Shown here: positions 12,701 through 22,849 of the stretch, piece by piece
How the letters are laid out: each line of letters opens with the position of its first letter
Position numbering within the stretch: position 1 is the stretch's first letter
NCBI GenBank assembly: GCA_036346395.1
Contig: CM070609.1
Coordinates: 26,796,223-26,860,222 of the forward strand
From: Hsuehochloa calcarea
Taxonomy: Eukaryota; Streptophyta; Magnoliopsida; Poales; Poaceae
Direction of reading: 5' to 3'
Length of the DNA stretch: 64,000 nt
Position numbers and translations under genes: made by a program
Notes under the pieces: generated by a model
The model's input: only the letters and a program-made list of their open reading frames with translations
Told to the model about the DNA's origin: nothing
Database searches by the model: none

Positions 12701-12970
12701 TGGAGAAGTTGCGTGACAGCTTGGAGCTACCGCAACATAGTTAGCGAGTGCATGATATCTTTCATGTCTCTCAATCAAGAAGTGTCTTCGTGTGCGGAAG
12801 AGCGCACTCGTTGGAGTCAATTGAATCAAGGAAGATCTCACATACAAAGAGCACTGTCAAGATTTGGATGTCGCAGAGCGCCGCACTGTAAGCAAAACCG
12901 CTCGTTTGCAAAGTCCAAAGGAGTAACCACTCGTAAGGAGAAGCAACGTGGGAACGTGAAGATGAGTTGA
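9800..12970 (+). pseudogene. pol of element A: protease, RT, RNase H, integrase, chromodomain
   Basis: Pol polyprotein of the Ty3 order, split by many frameshifts and stops. Protease C-terminal half is at 9847-10059 (VILGMDWLSKH). RT begins near 10310 (FVRPSSP) and has FVKKKDGSMRMCIDYRSLN at about 10379-10440 and the catalytic FIDDILVYS near 10712. RNase H spans about 11040-11400. Integrase shows the HHCC end (CDVCQKVKAEHQRPAG) near 11886, then MDFITGLP, VDRLTKVAHFLP and SDRGSQF, which hold two of the three catalytic acidic residues, to about 12250. The chromatin-targeting tail is at about 12760-12970. The number of breaks makes this non-functional as read; some may be assembly errors (see findings). 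Confidence 0.88.
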
Positions 12971-13025
12971 AGCCGAGTTCCTAGCCTTTTCTCTAGCTAG
13001 CCTAATCTCGGGTCGAGATTCGCTT

Positions 13026-13037
13026 AAGGGGGGGAGG
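13026..13037 (+). other. Polypurine tract of element A
   Basis: AAGGGGGGGAGG two bases before the 3' LTR, the plus-strand primer site. The preceding TCTCGGGTCGAGATTC echoes the TCTCGGGACGAGATTT before the same tract in element B. Confidence 0.85.
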
Positions 13038-13039
13038 TT

Positions 13040-16000
13040 TGTAACATCCCAAATTTTCAGAGCTTTAAAAATCTTTTAAATAATGGTAGCGAGAAAATTC
13101 ACCATTTGGATTTATTGAATATTAATTTAAAAAGCTTAATATTGACTTTAAGGACAAATTGATTTAATGTGCTTAATCCCAACATCAACAATTGTCAAAA
13201 ATATTTTATTTAGATTCTATATGCTTGGATATATTTTATAGAATTTTCTGGAATTTTTCCAAAGTTATTTGCTATTTTCTAATTGCTATTTGCATTTTCT
13301 GGATTTATTTAAAAGAAAATCAAAGAAAATCCTTGAATAATCTCGGGCCAAGCCCAAAGACTATTCCATCGCCTCGCCCACTGTGCCGCCTTCCTCGCCT
13401 GATGGCGCCACGTGTCCCCCTTCGCGCGATCGCGACGCTCCACACCGCGCTCGCCTCGCTGCTTTCTCCGCGCGGGATCTCCATCGTCCGGCTGCCGCCG
13501 CCGCGCGCGCTGCGCGCTCGCGCCGACCGATGGACCGCCGCCAGACGCGACTCGGCGTCGTCTTCCTCCCGATCTCTCGCGCCGCCTCGCCCTTTCGCGC
13601 CGCCGCCAAGCTTCGCTCGGGACTCGCGTCCTCGGCTATAAAAGCCCCGAGCCCCCAATCTCTTCGCCTCTCTCTCCTCCTCCGTAACCCCGAGTCGCCG
13701 TCCTCGCCCTCGTCTCGTCGTTGCGCGGCATTGCCTGAAGACCGCCACGGCCGCAACCTCGCTACCACCGCTTCCGCCGCTCTCGAGCTCCGCTGGCGGT
13801 GCAACCACCGCCTCGAGTGCGCAATAACACGGCTTCATCTCGCCACCGCCGCCGCCGGGAGCGCCTCGCCGCCGCTGCCGTGCCGTCCGACAACGCGAGC
13901 TCGCCGCCGCCGCCTCCTTCATCGCCGGTGAGTTCGTGCCACCAGCGCTCCGCCGCCACCTCTAGTAGCATCGCCTTCCTCTTGGCGACCGTTTTGGTGC
14001 TTCGCGCCGCCGAACTCACGCCGTTGCCGTCGTCGCCGCCGGGCAAGCCTCTCGGCCGCGCGCCTCTCGTTCCTTTGCCGGTGACGTGGCGGCCAGTCAA
14101 CACCACGGCTGCCGCGCCCACCGAGGTGGCGCTGCGTGTGCACGGCATTGCCGCCACGGCACATCCACCACCACTTTCGGCTCGGTGGACCCGATCCACC
14201 ATGAGTCGAGAGGATGACGATGGGTCCCACTGCCGCTTTTAATTTAAATTTAATTCTTTTCCGAAATTCTCTACCGACGCAAGCATTGCGCAATAATCCG
14301 AATTTCCTTTATAAAATAATTCGGAAATTCGAGAAAATCCAAATTAGGGTTTAATTGATTTTCAAATCTTCCAAAGCCCATATCTTTTGCATCCGAAGTC
14401 CAATTGAGCCCATTCAAATTTGTAAATTTATATAAAATTAAGATCTATTTAATGGTGAATTTTATTTAATTTTTGGAGTTTGTTTTGCCTCTGTTATTTA
14501 TTTGTTTTGTTTCTTTTATCTCGTTTGCGAGTAGACGTCGATACTTCGGGGAATTTTGCAGAAGAAGGAGCACCTCAAGACCAAGACCAATATCTAGATC
14601 TATTCCAAGGCAAGTTATACCTTTGATCATTTTGAACCCGCCAAAATACCTTGTTTCAATGTATTGCATTCTATTTCAAGTATTTATTTAAATGCTTTTG
14701 GGTGTAGTTATTAATCCAATTTGTTATATCCACCTTGTCTATTATATGCCATGATCTTTTGTCACCCTAGGTTGGTTAATTATTAGTTGGTATTATCGTA
14801 GCACCAACGTGGGTTGGTTAGATACGATTAGACTGCTTAGCCATGCCACGAGTCATCATTTCATGTGAGAGTTGCAATTATAAATTTGACTAAGTGATTA
14901 TGGAACTGTGTGATGAATCTGTGTGTGTTTGTGTGTTTGTTACTCGTTGATGGCATGTGTTGCACTTAACCAACAGGTGGGAAAAGATTTAGACCGAGGC
15001 AAGTGGTGGATTCTGTGAATGGTGGAGCTGTGTGCTTATTAAACTTTGTGATTTGGGTTAAAATGGAAGTCTTGCCTTGGTCAATTAAGGACTTAACTTT
15101 GTGCGCCATTGAACTGGGCCTTCTGCATGCGACCACATGCCTAGTATGGGCCGGGCTCGACTTAGTAAGTTATGGAGTCTTGACATTGACAACTCGGTTG
15201 TATTTAAGCTATGTGATGGGTCGGAGGTGTGATATGTCACATCGCGGACGGTTCACGCATCCCCGTCCAATGGTGTATGTCATTCCAAGGGTCAGTGTAC
15301 AAATTGACTGCAGAAAGCACACCAGAGTGTCATTGTTTGAGATGAAGTTTCGAAAGGTTTTGTTATGGTCGATGATCACTACACTGATTGTATCGTGTGG
15401 GTAAAGTGTACAAACTCTGCAGAGTGTTAAATCAATCTATTCGAATAGCCGCGTCCTCGGTTATGGACATGCTCGAGAATTTCACACGAGGGGTAGATTT
15501 TCATAAAACAATTGGGAAGGGTCAGCTGTGTGAGATAACTTGTTCAGCTGTGTGAAAGAACTTGATTAGACTATGTGTACTTTGTGAAATCAATTGTTAA
15601 CTTATTATTGTCTATTTGTTTTGAATTATGCTTTCAATCTATTATTTGTATTCAATTGCAAATGTTGCATTTCTGCAAAATAACCACAGAAGCCACTCCT
15701 TTGGAATAAGCCATCATGTATAAATGCATTCTGTGGTATGACTTGCGAGTACGATGTGTACTCACTCTTGCTAAACAAATCAACAGAAGTGGAGGAGTCG
15801 TCGCCTGCTTTTGAAGAGGAACTCTACGAAGGTTGAGCGTTAGGGTCTTGCTCCCAGTCAGTTGCCTGTGGTAAATTGATGGGAGCCACCGGAGTTTATT
15901 TCGCTTCACGCAGCTTATTCTCTTATTGTCAGCCTTGCATGGCTTAATAAATGTAACACTCGACCATAAGGTCCCAACAGTTATTTGTTATTTAAAGTAC

Positions 16001-16127
16001 TCGTTTATTCTTATATTCGTTGTATGGATGTGATATTTCATCAATATTAACACTGTGTGCACTAGCGTGATCCTGGACTAGTGCATAATACACAGAGGGT
16101 CCAGATTTGCATATTTGGGTCCCGACA
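13040..16127 (+). repeat. 3' LTR of element A
   Basis: Same TGTAACATCCC...CCCGACA ends as the 5' LTR, 3,088 bp against 3,110 bp. AT-rich parts are almost identical to the 5' copy. The GC-rich block (about 13350-14240) and CAG/CTG sites carry many short indels. Confidence 0.93.
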
Positions 16128-16132
16128 TAAAT
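16128..16132. repeat. Right target-site duplication of element A (TAAAT)
   Basis: TAAAT immediately after the 3' LTR, matching 4221-4225. Confidence 0.9.
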
Positions 16133-16574
16133 GTGCTTAAGCAAAGGCATATAAATGCAATGAATTGCGCATCTATAATTTGAATTGTATTATTTCTAAA
16201 CTGGGGTGTTCCCCCATACAGTTGAAATGAAATGTTTGAACTTTTCATTTTTTTTTTTCACTTGTTTCAACTTTTCAGTTGATTTGTATTCTGCTAGTAT
16301 TAGACTATTAGACCCTTCCACCAACTGTATTTTTCCGAGATAACATGTCAGGCTATACGACAATAACACTTGTCAAGAAGTTCCACAGTATGCTTCTCAC
16401 GCAATTAGCATACTGACCAAAGTGAAGTACAATGGAAGATTACAAGATAGTCCAATCGAATTTAATTTCTGAACAATAATTACAATTGTGGAGTCAAAAT
16501 TTTGTAACCTACTTGCTACATGTACAAAAGAATCGCTCCAAAAGAAATTAGCAAACTACCAATGAAAAGGAGGG
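16133..16574. other. Downstream flank / 3' UTR of the WEB gene
   Basis: AT-rich, no ORF of note. On the minus strand it follows the WEB stop codon and probably holds its 3' UTR. Nothing else is recognised. Confidence 0.4.
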
Positions 16575-18988
16575 TCACTTTAAATGTGTCTTCCTCCTAG
16601 ACATGAACATCGTCACTATGGACCGTGGGAAGAACGACTTCCGCTGCTTTGACTCTGCTATCGTAGCTGTTGCTATAGTGTCAGCTCTAGGTAGACACGC
16701 TCCGTGCATATGAGGATTGGAAGCAGATGATCCTGATGCGTCAAAAGAGCATGATGTATTCTTCGGACTGGAGATTCCAGCGATGGAAAGAGCCGCCTCA
16801 CCCGCCTTCCGCTGTTCCTCATGCTTGGCTCTCCTCTTCCTCAGCTCGTTTTCCATGGTTAACTTGCCATCCTGTGCGGCATTGACTTTCTCCTGAGCCG
16901 CCCTCAGAGCAATCCTCCTACCGTCAATCTGCTTGGTCAGCTGATCAAACTTATCCAAGCTCCTCGCCTCTGCCTCCTTCGCCTCCTTGATCTTCTCAAC
17001 TGCCTTGATGACCCGCTTCTTGGCGAGGTCCTCTGCTTCCCTCACTCTCGTGCTCAACACGTCATACTCTTCAAGTGACAACATGACATTGCTGTTGCTT
17101 CTTCGGTCAGCTTGGGGTTCTACTTCTGCTTCCTGTTTGTATTCTTGCAGTGCACTTGCTGAGGCCATTGCAATTTCTTCTGATGCATTAACCGCAAGTA
17201 TCTCCCTCGACGCTGCTTCTAGCCTCAACTGGACAACATTGACCTCTGCCTTGGTTCGGTCCACCTCTTCCCTAGCCTTTGCCACCTCATCGCGGGCCAA
17301 CCGAGCCTTTGCCTTTGCTTGTTCCGCTTCTTGAGTTGCCTGCTGTAGCTCTACAGGAATCTCAGCTGCGTTTGATCTCTCCTGCACCATGGTGAGCTCA
17401 AACGTCATCTTGCTCAGTTCTTCCTGGAGAGATGAGACAGAAATGGATGCAAGGTGCTCTTTCTGCCTCAATGCCGTGAGGTCTGTCTTCTCCTTCTCTA
17501 GATGAGCTCGCAATGTAGCAGCAGCATTCCACAGCCCTTTCACCTCATCCTTGGCCTTTTCAATGTCTGTCCTCATATCCTCAAGCTCCTTCCTGGTCTT
17601 CGCCAGTGTCACCCGAACACTAACCATTGGTCTTTCTTCCTCTCCAGCCTCAGTTGCCACAGCCCCTTCCACATAAGCAGAGAACTCATCTCGCAGATTC
17701 ACCAGCAACACAGAGGCAGCTTCTAGCTTGGACTCAAGATCTTTATTAGCCGACAACTCATCACTCAGCTTTTGAACCTCATCATCATCTTGCTTCAGCT
17801 CATTCTGCCAATTCACCTTTTCTTGCTGATACGCCAAAGCCACATTTATTCTTCGCTCTTCTGCTATAATATGGGCAGCATGCGAAGAGGTCCGCGACTC
17901 TTTCAATGAGATGAGCTCAAGGGTGAGGTCCTCGACGATCTTCTCGATCTCCTGCGACACAGCGGTGGCTTCACGTGCTTTTGTCTCAGCATTGTCCTTT
18001 TGAGCTATTAAAGATGTGTACTCCTTCTGAAGTTGCTCTAGCTCCTCTTTCACTGACTGCAAGTCTGCTAAAGCAGTCGTATGGCGTTCTTTGGCGAGCT
18101 CTATCTCTGCCTTTGCTGCAGCACTCTCTCTGCGAGCAATGCCCTGTTGTATCTCTTTGAACCGTATGTCAGCAAGCTCTGAGTCTTGCTGCGCTTGCAC
18201 TGCCTCAGTCTGTGCTTTTTCCAGGTTTAACTTCAGCCCTTCTATGATCCGCCTGGTGCTACACAGCTCCTGCAGAACTTTGCTTTTCTCTACTTCTGCA
18301 ACTTCCACTCTTCTCTGGTACTCGGGAGCATCTTCCCGCGCCTTGTCAAGCTCGAGTTGGACATGTTTGCGTCTCTGCACAAAATGGTTGGAATGGAAAG
18401 CCATGATAAGTTTAAGTCTACTGCACCAAAATAAGGCAATAAGATGAATGAAAAACATTTCAGAAGAATAGACATCACCTTTTTCCAGTCAAGAATCCCT
18501 CCGAATTTGCTTACAGCATCTTTAACAGATTCGATTGGTGCTGCAGTGTCTACAAGGACTCTATTATCAATAGCCTGAATGAAGCGTTCGGCGATCTCTG
18601 CTGCCTTAAAAATGTTTCTTTCAGCTGAGTTGTGGCGACTTATTCCCCTCCCTCCGAGCTGGTTATGGCAATTCTCCACTTTGTTTGCACGTAAATCATT
18701 AATTGTAAGGGAACTTAAATCTTCACTAAAATGTCTAGTGTGACCATGGCAACTTATTCCTTTCCCTTCGAACTGGTTATGACAATTCTCCTCAACGTTG
18801 TTTACACGTAAATCATTAATTGTAAGGGAACTTAATTCTTCACTTAAATGTCTAGTATGACCCACTGAGGAACTTCTAGGAAAATCAAATGAAACAAGAG
18901 GATCTGAATCAGTTGAGCTTGCCAGTAAATCGACAGAGTTAGGAGCAACAGATACTTGTGGCACCCCTTCAACATTCAGACCTTCCAT
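16575..18988 (-). CDS. WEB family coiled-coil protein (WEB1-like), two exons
   Basis: Exon 1 is 18988-18479 (170 codons) and exon 2 is 18374-16575 (599 codons plus stop), 769 residues in all. The intron (18478-18375) has a GT donor after AAG and a TGTGCAG acceptor, and is in phase 0. The N-terminus is Ser/Thr/Asn-rich with a repeated 37-residue segment (residues 43-79 and 82-118). It is followed by VDTAAPIESVKDAVSKFGG (about 146-164), the family signature before the long coiled coil. Exon 2 is Glu/Lys/Ala-rich heptad sequence almost to the C-terminus, ending in a basic SRRKTHLK. In Arabidopsis, WEB1 partners PMI2 in the cytosol to keep chloroplast photorelocation velocity via actin; the same role here is inferred. 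The Met at 18988 has no in-frame alternative upstream that I could support. The join is simple but not proven: relatives appear to have a few more residues at this point. Confidence 0.87.
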
Positions 18989-20640
18989 TCCGCGGCATGC
19001 AGGATATTACCCGAATAGCAAGTTCAAATAATTGTCATGGATAGAGTTACCGCTGGGTACCTGGCAAGTAATTACCATGTTAGTTCAAAGGAAACAGAAC
19101 ACTCTTACACATTCCCACTCACGAGTCACGACAATTACCACTATCATACGAGATAGGTTAACATTGTTTTCCTGACAACAAGAAAGAAATGTGTTGATGT
19201 GTTGATCTAGAAAGGAAACAATTTTAAGCATTCATACGAGTGTAACCGAATTATAATCTATCATGTAAATGCATGTAAATTTTCTTAAGAAGACAAGGAG
19301 TTGAGCTCTACCAGAAAATTTCCATGTGCATTGCTTTTAATATTTACAGAAATAGACCTGACCAATTAGTTGTACTGTCCTCTGTGCTAACAACAATGCA
19401 CGATATTCAAATTTTAGCCAAGTCGTCAGGAATTTCGTGTTGGCAGGACGAGCCGATCAACATCCATGTAGACCAGATCATCAAAGCATGAATTTCCGAA
19501 TACTGAAGTTCCTACTTCCTAAAACTGATAGCTGCAATCAATTTTTTTAGGACTATTTCTCTGGCAACTAGCATGTACCTGACTTGTGCATCTACGTACA
19601 TACATTCGTCGTAGTAGAACAATGTACCCAGCTTATGGTTTGGAAAGTATCAATCCGTACAATGTACTATCTCACATACAAAACAACAGTGCAGTTTTGA
19701 TAACACGTGAACAGTGAATCCCAACGGCTTTGCAATCTTCCTTGCGCTTCGGATTGCTATCAAGAAAGTTAATTTCACAAGGTTCTTGCAACAATTTGGT
19801 ATTTTTCCAGTAAGAGAAAAGTCGACTCCAGTTGCAAAAGAACAAAAGTATCATGATGCATCCAGGTAGATAAATACAAGCAATTTCTGCCCAAATTGAA
19901 TAAATGCAGGTCACGCTGTAACAGCAAACTACAACGATCAAACCAATCAACCGAAAAAAGTAGGAAACGGATAAATATTACCGTACCTCACGTGAATCCC
20001 TTTTCTTCCTTTCCCTTCATAGCAAGCAGTTCCTCAATGGAAGGTGAAAGAATCAGATTGGAGTTCGGGATGGAGAGAGGAGGGGCGGAGAAAGACAAGA
20101 AGTGGTGGGGAGGCAATTCCGCGCGTCAAGCATGGAGATCCTCGAATTCACCAAAGATAACTTTCGCCTATTTTTGGGATATGGTGTTGCCGCTGTTCCA
20201 CGAGACCAGGGGCCACCGGGCCAAGGAACTGTTTGACCCGGTTGAAGGCTTCTCGGCAGGATCCGGAGCACCCGGGCCAAACGACACAGCTCCAATGTCA
20301 AGCCGGCGCCGCCACTTCCCCGACCTTCGCGCCGCCAGCCACGCCTCCTCGGCCGTCTCTGCCACCGGCCGCCGCCTCCCGAGCGTGCCCGGCGCTGGTC
20401 CCGCCTCCCGAGCGTCTCCGCCGCCTCGAGGGTCGCAGCCGCCAGTGGACGCTTCCGGAACGGTCTTCGCTACTAGTCGCTGGTACCAGTGTCATCTCCG
20501 TTACTCCCTCCGGTCGTCTCCCCCGCTGCCGCCTACGGTCGCCGACTGACCGGCCGTGTGTGAGATGTCGAATCGGATCGAGAAAAAGGGAAAGGATTGG
20601 AATTGGAGCCAAATATTCGAGGAAAAGAAAAGAATAGGGG
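18989..20640 (-). promoter_or_regulatory. Presumed 5' UTR, long leader intron and promoter of the WEB gene
   Basis: Upstream of the WEB start codon. An AT-rich stretch (about 19000-19985) is followed by a GC-rich, CpG-rich block (about 20030-20560), as expected of a grass 5' exon and promoter. On the minus strand a good donor, CACGTGAG/GTACGG, falls at 19987/19986, and TTGCCAG acceptor-like sites lie near 19060, so an untranslated first exon with a leader intron of about 0.9 kb is plausible. Open frames in the GC-rich block match no family I know. Confidence 0.4.
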
Positions 20641-20914
20641 ATTCATTTCTTTCGAGTGAAGGCAAACTTGTCCAAACATAAAAATGGTTTTTTTAGCCCA
20701 ACTTTCGGTCAATAAACCTCCAAACTACGGGTCTAGTGACTTAAAACTAGAGTGGGAGTTTTTTTAATATGCAGAAATGCTATATGACAGATAGCTGAAG
20801 AAATGTCGATGAGCCTCATCAACAGCGGTGCAGTGTCGACAGGTCAAACGACAACGCTTTACAACTTGGAGTAATTCCCTCAAAAAAAAAAGGAATTATG
20901 GGTAATAACCACCT
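20641..20914. other. no gene seen
   Basis: AT-rich spacer with a run of A at 20881-20891. It separates the WEB promoter from the gypsy fragment. Confidence 0.4.
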
Positions 20915-21388
20915 CTAATCGAAAGCGAACCGTGCGAGGGTACGGTCGAATCCGCAGGAAAAACGGGCTTGACCACGCATCAGGGGGGTAACCGAAGGAT
21001 GACAATCACCAGATACTAGTTGAGTCACGGAATGATGGATTCCAGGATTTGCTATGCGAGATCGGACGGTCTCATACGGACTCGAACATTTGAAGGGAGA
21101 ACTCTTGCTATGCTCTGTACTTGTCTTGGTGCAGTTCTGATTATGGTCGGGTGAGCCCTTGCCCTTTGAGGAATCTGGTTCCTCATCTAGATATGATCTT
21201 GTGGGGGAAAAAGATATCTCATCAACTCTGTCTGCGGCATGATCTCTTGGGTCTGGTGAAAGATCTTTGGAGGTAGCATTACTGTCAGACGAAATAATAC
21301 TCTGCTCATATTCATAGTAGGCATCCATGTCGAGTTCTACGTAGTCGGTCAAATCGAACCAGTTCTCCTTGTTCCACTCTCTTGTCAT
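20915..21388 (-). pseudogene. 5' internal ORF of the Tat-like fragment, unknown
   Basis: 157 codons starting MTREWNKENWFDLTDYVELD, acidic and Ser/Pro-rich, with no domain I recognise. Its place just after the PBS makes it most likely the start of a gag or accessory ORF. It could also be a chance frame. It ends 24 bp from an A-run, near the truncation point. Confidence 0.4.
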
Positions 21389-21465
21389 GAAAGCATTAGA
21401 GTAGAAAAAACGAAGAAAACTTATCGAAAATGAAGAACTGGAAAATCCACACGGACGGTGCTAAC

Positions 21466-22110
21466 TGTCAACGATCTAGTATCGATCTTACGAATGAATA
21501 TTTGAGGGTCTCCTAGAATTAGAGCCACACGGAGAAAGACACAGAGAATTAGACAGGTTAAGACTTTCTCCCAAGAGAATAATAACCATACTCATGTGTT
21601 GATGTATTGACTATGCTCTTTACAATCAGCAAGAAAACTAATGCACAATGTCTCCTCCCGATCTGCCCTAATGTCCACTGACTTTTGACTTTATATAGCG
21701 CATGAAGGGGTGGCAGTTACTCTAGGCCAAAAGACGCCTTAACACTTGACGAAATGCACACGTTGATGGAGGTTACTGTCAGGGAGATAACACCCAACGT
21801 CATCTGGCAGTTATTATCAGAGACAGAAGCGCAATACATGTAGTTATGCTAGAGAATAACTGCGTATACCAACTACTCTGTGTATTGAACATAGCGCATA
21901 AGAGTCCCTAATCGATTGGGCCCACATGTCTATAGGTTTTATTGATTATAAGGTGGTCTTAACCGACCTGGTTGTAGAAAGCCTTACAACCACAAGGTGG
22001 TCGTAGAAAAACTTACGACCATATACTAGTCGTAGAAAGGCTTACCATCATGATATGGTCGTAGAACATCTTACGACTATACAGGGTGGTCGTAGGATGG
22101 TTTACAACCA
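21466..22110 (-). repeat. LTR of the Tat-like fragment, with hairpin repeats
   Basis: Ends CA at the PBS side (21466). The other end is uncertain; TGGTTGTAAACC at 22110 is the best TG candidate. About 21950-22110 holds four or five degenerate units of 35-40 bp, each reading GGTCGTA...TACGACC and able to fold back on itself. Confidence 0.45.
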
Positions 22111-22245
22111 ATTATCTTAAGCTTCTCCTTTATGAACGATAAGGGGTATACTCAATACTATAAAAGGATATTGCTATATATAATAACAATTATAGATAAA
22201 CAATTTAATTAACTGAGAATTATTAGATCCTCGTCAATGGTGGAG

Positions 22246-22350
22246 AATTTTTTGAAATAATATTATTTTAAAAGAAATTTACAAAAATAAATAGTCGATT
22301 TTTTTACAAAACTAGGCTATTGTCGTCATTCCAAATGACGACAGTGGCCT
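22246..22350 (+). repeat. Left TIR of the MULE
   Basis: About 100 bp, AT-rich, aligning to the reverse complement of 25995-26102. Copies of the subterminal motif (GTCGTCATTCCAAATGACGAC and variants) start at its inner edge, near 22322, 22460 and 22498. Confidence 0.75.
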
Positions 22351-22849
22351 AGAGAATGGCGGCATGGACTTGAACAATGCAGAGATGTCTCTGTCTCAAT
22401 TTCAAATGGTGACTGGGGTCCCGCAAGTCCATAAATTTTTTAACATTAAAAGTTTGGAAACCGTCATTTCAAATGGCACAAGGATCCCGCAAGTCACTGT
22501 CGCTATTCCAAATGGCGGTACAATCTACCCTATAAAAGACCTCAAAATTCTGGCATAACTCACTTTTATTCAACAAAAAAAAAAAAAAAGAAAAGAGGGG
22601 GGAGAGGAGCAGAGAGGAGTAGAGGGGAGGAGAGAAGCTAGCGAAGCGCTGCCTGTCCGGTGGTCCACCTTTTAGGTAATTTTTTTAACTGAATAGATTG
22701 CATAGTTTTATATGTACAGCTAGACAATGTAGTATGTTGTATATAATCTTTTTTGGTGGGTAGTTTAGCTTTAGATATGCGATTAATTGTAGAAATCTTG
22801 TTTACGATGCAATATGTCAAATATGTCGGACGCCACCAATTTTAAAATT

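Larger units (their letters stand above)
4226..16127 (+). mobile_element. Complete Tekay/Del-type Ty3/gypsy retrotransposon (element A)
   Basis: An 11.9-kb element bounded by TG...CA LTRs (4226-7335 and 13040-16127) with a perfect 5-bp duplication TAAAT at 4221-4225 and 16128-16132. Internal order is PBS, leader, gag, protease, RT, RNase H, integrase, chromodomain-like tail, polypurine tract, which is the Ty3 order. The tail after integrase has the pattern ...TxKVQxSNHxxxEATWERED, typical of plant chromoviruses of the Tekay/Del lineage, which also usually have long LTRs. Rice families RIRE3/RIRE8 come to mind, but membership needs a database search. Coding regions are frameshifted, so it is not autonomous as read; the intact TSD and similar LTRs suggest fairly recent insertion. 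It lies about 450 bp beyond the WEB gene stop codon. Confidence 0.93.
20915..22110 (-). mobile_element. LTR plus 5' internal fragment of a gypsy element (Tat-like), truncated
   Basis: Read on the minus strand. An LTR-like segment with a TATA box (GCGCTATATAAAG) ends in ...GTTGACA at 21466. It is followed at once by TTAGCACCGTCCGTGTGG, which resembles the TTGGCGCCGTCTGTGGG primer-binding site common in Tat/RIRE2/Dasheng-type gypsy elements. A 157-codon ORF starts 60 bp further on. The rest of the element is missing. Its lineage rests on the PBS resemblance alone. Confidence 0.55.

Noticed and set aside
17502..18447. Plus-strand ORFs of 60-118 codons across the WEB gene
   Set aside because: Antisense shadows of the coiled-coil coding sequence.
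19896..20637. ORFs of 217 and 134 codons, plus strand
   Set aside because: They overlap the presumed 5' exon and promoter of the WEB gene, are composition-driven and show no domain.
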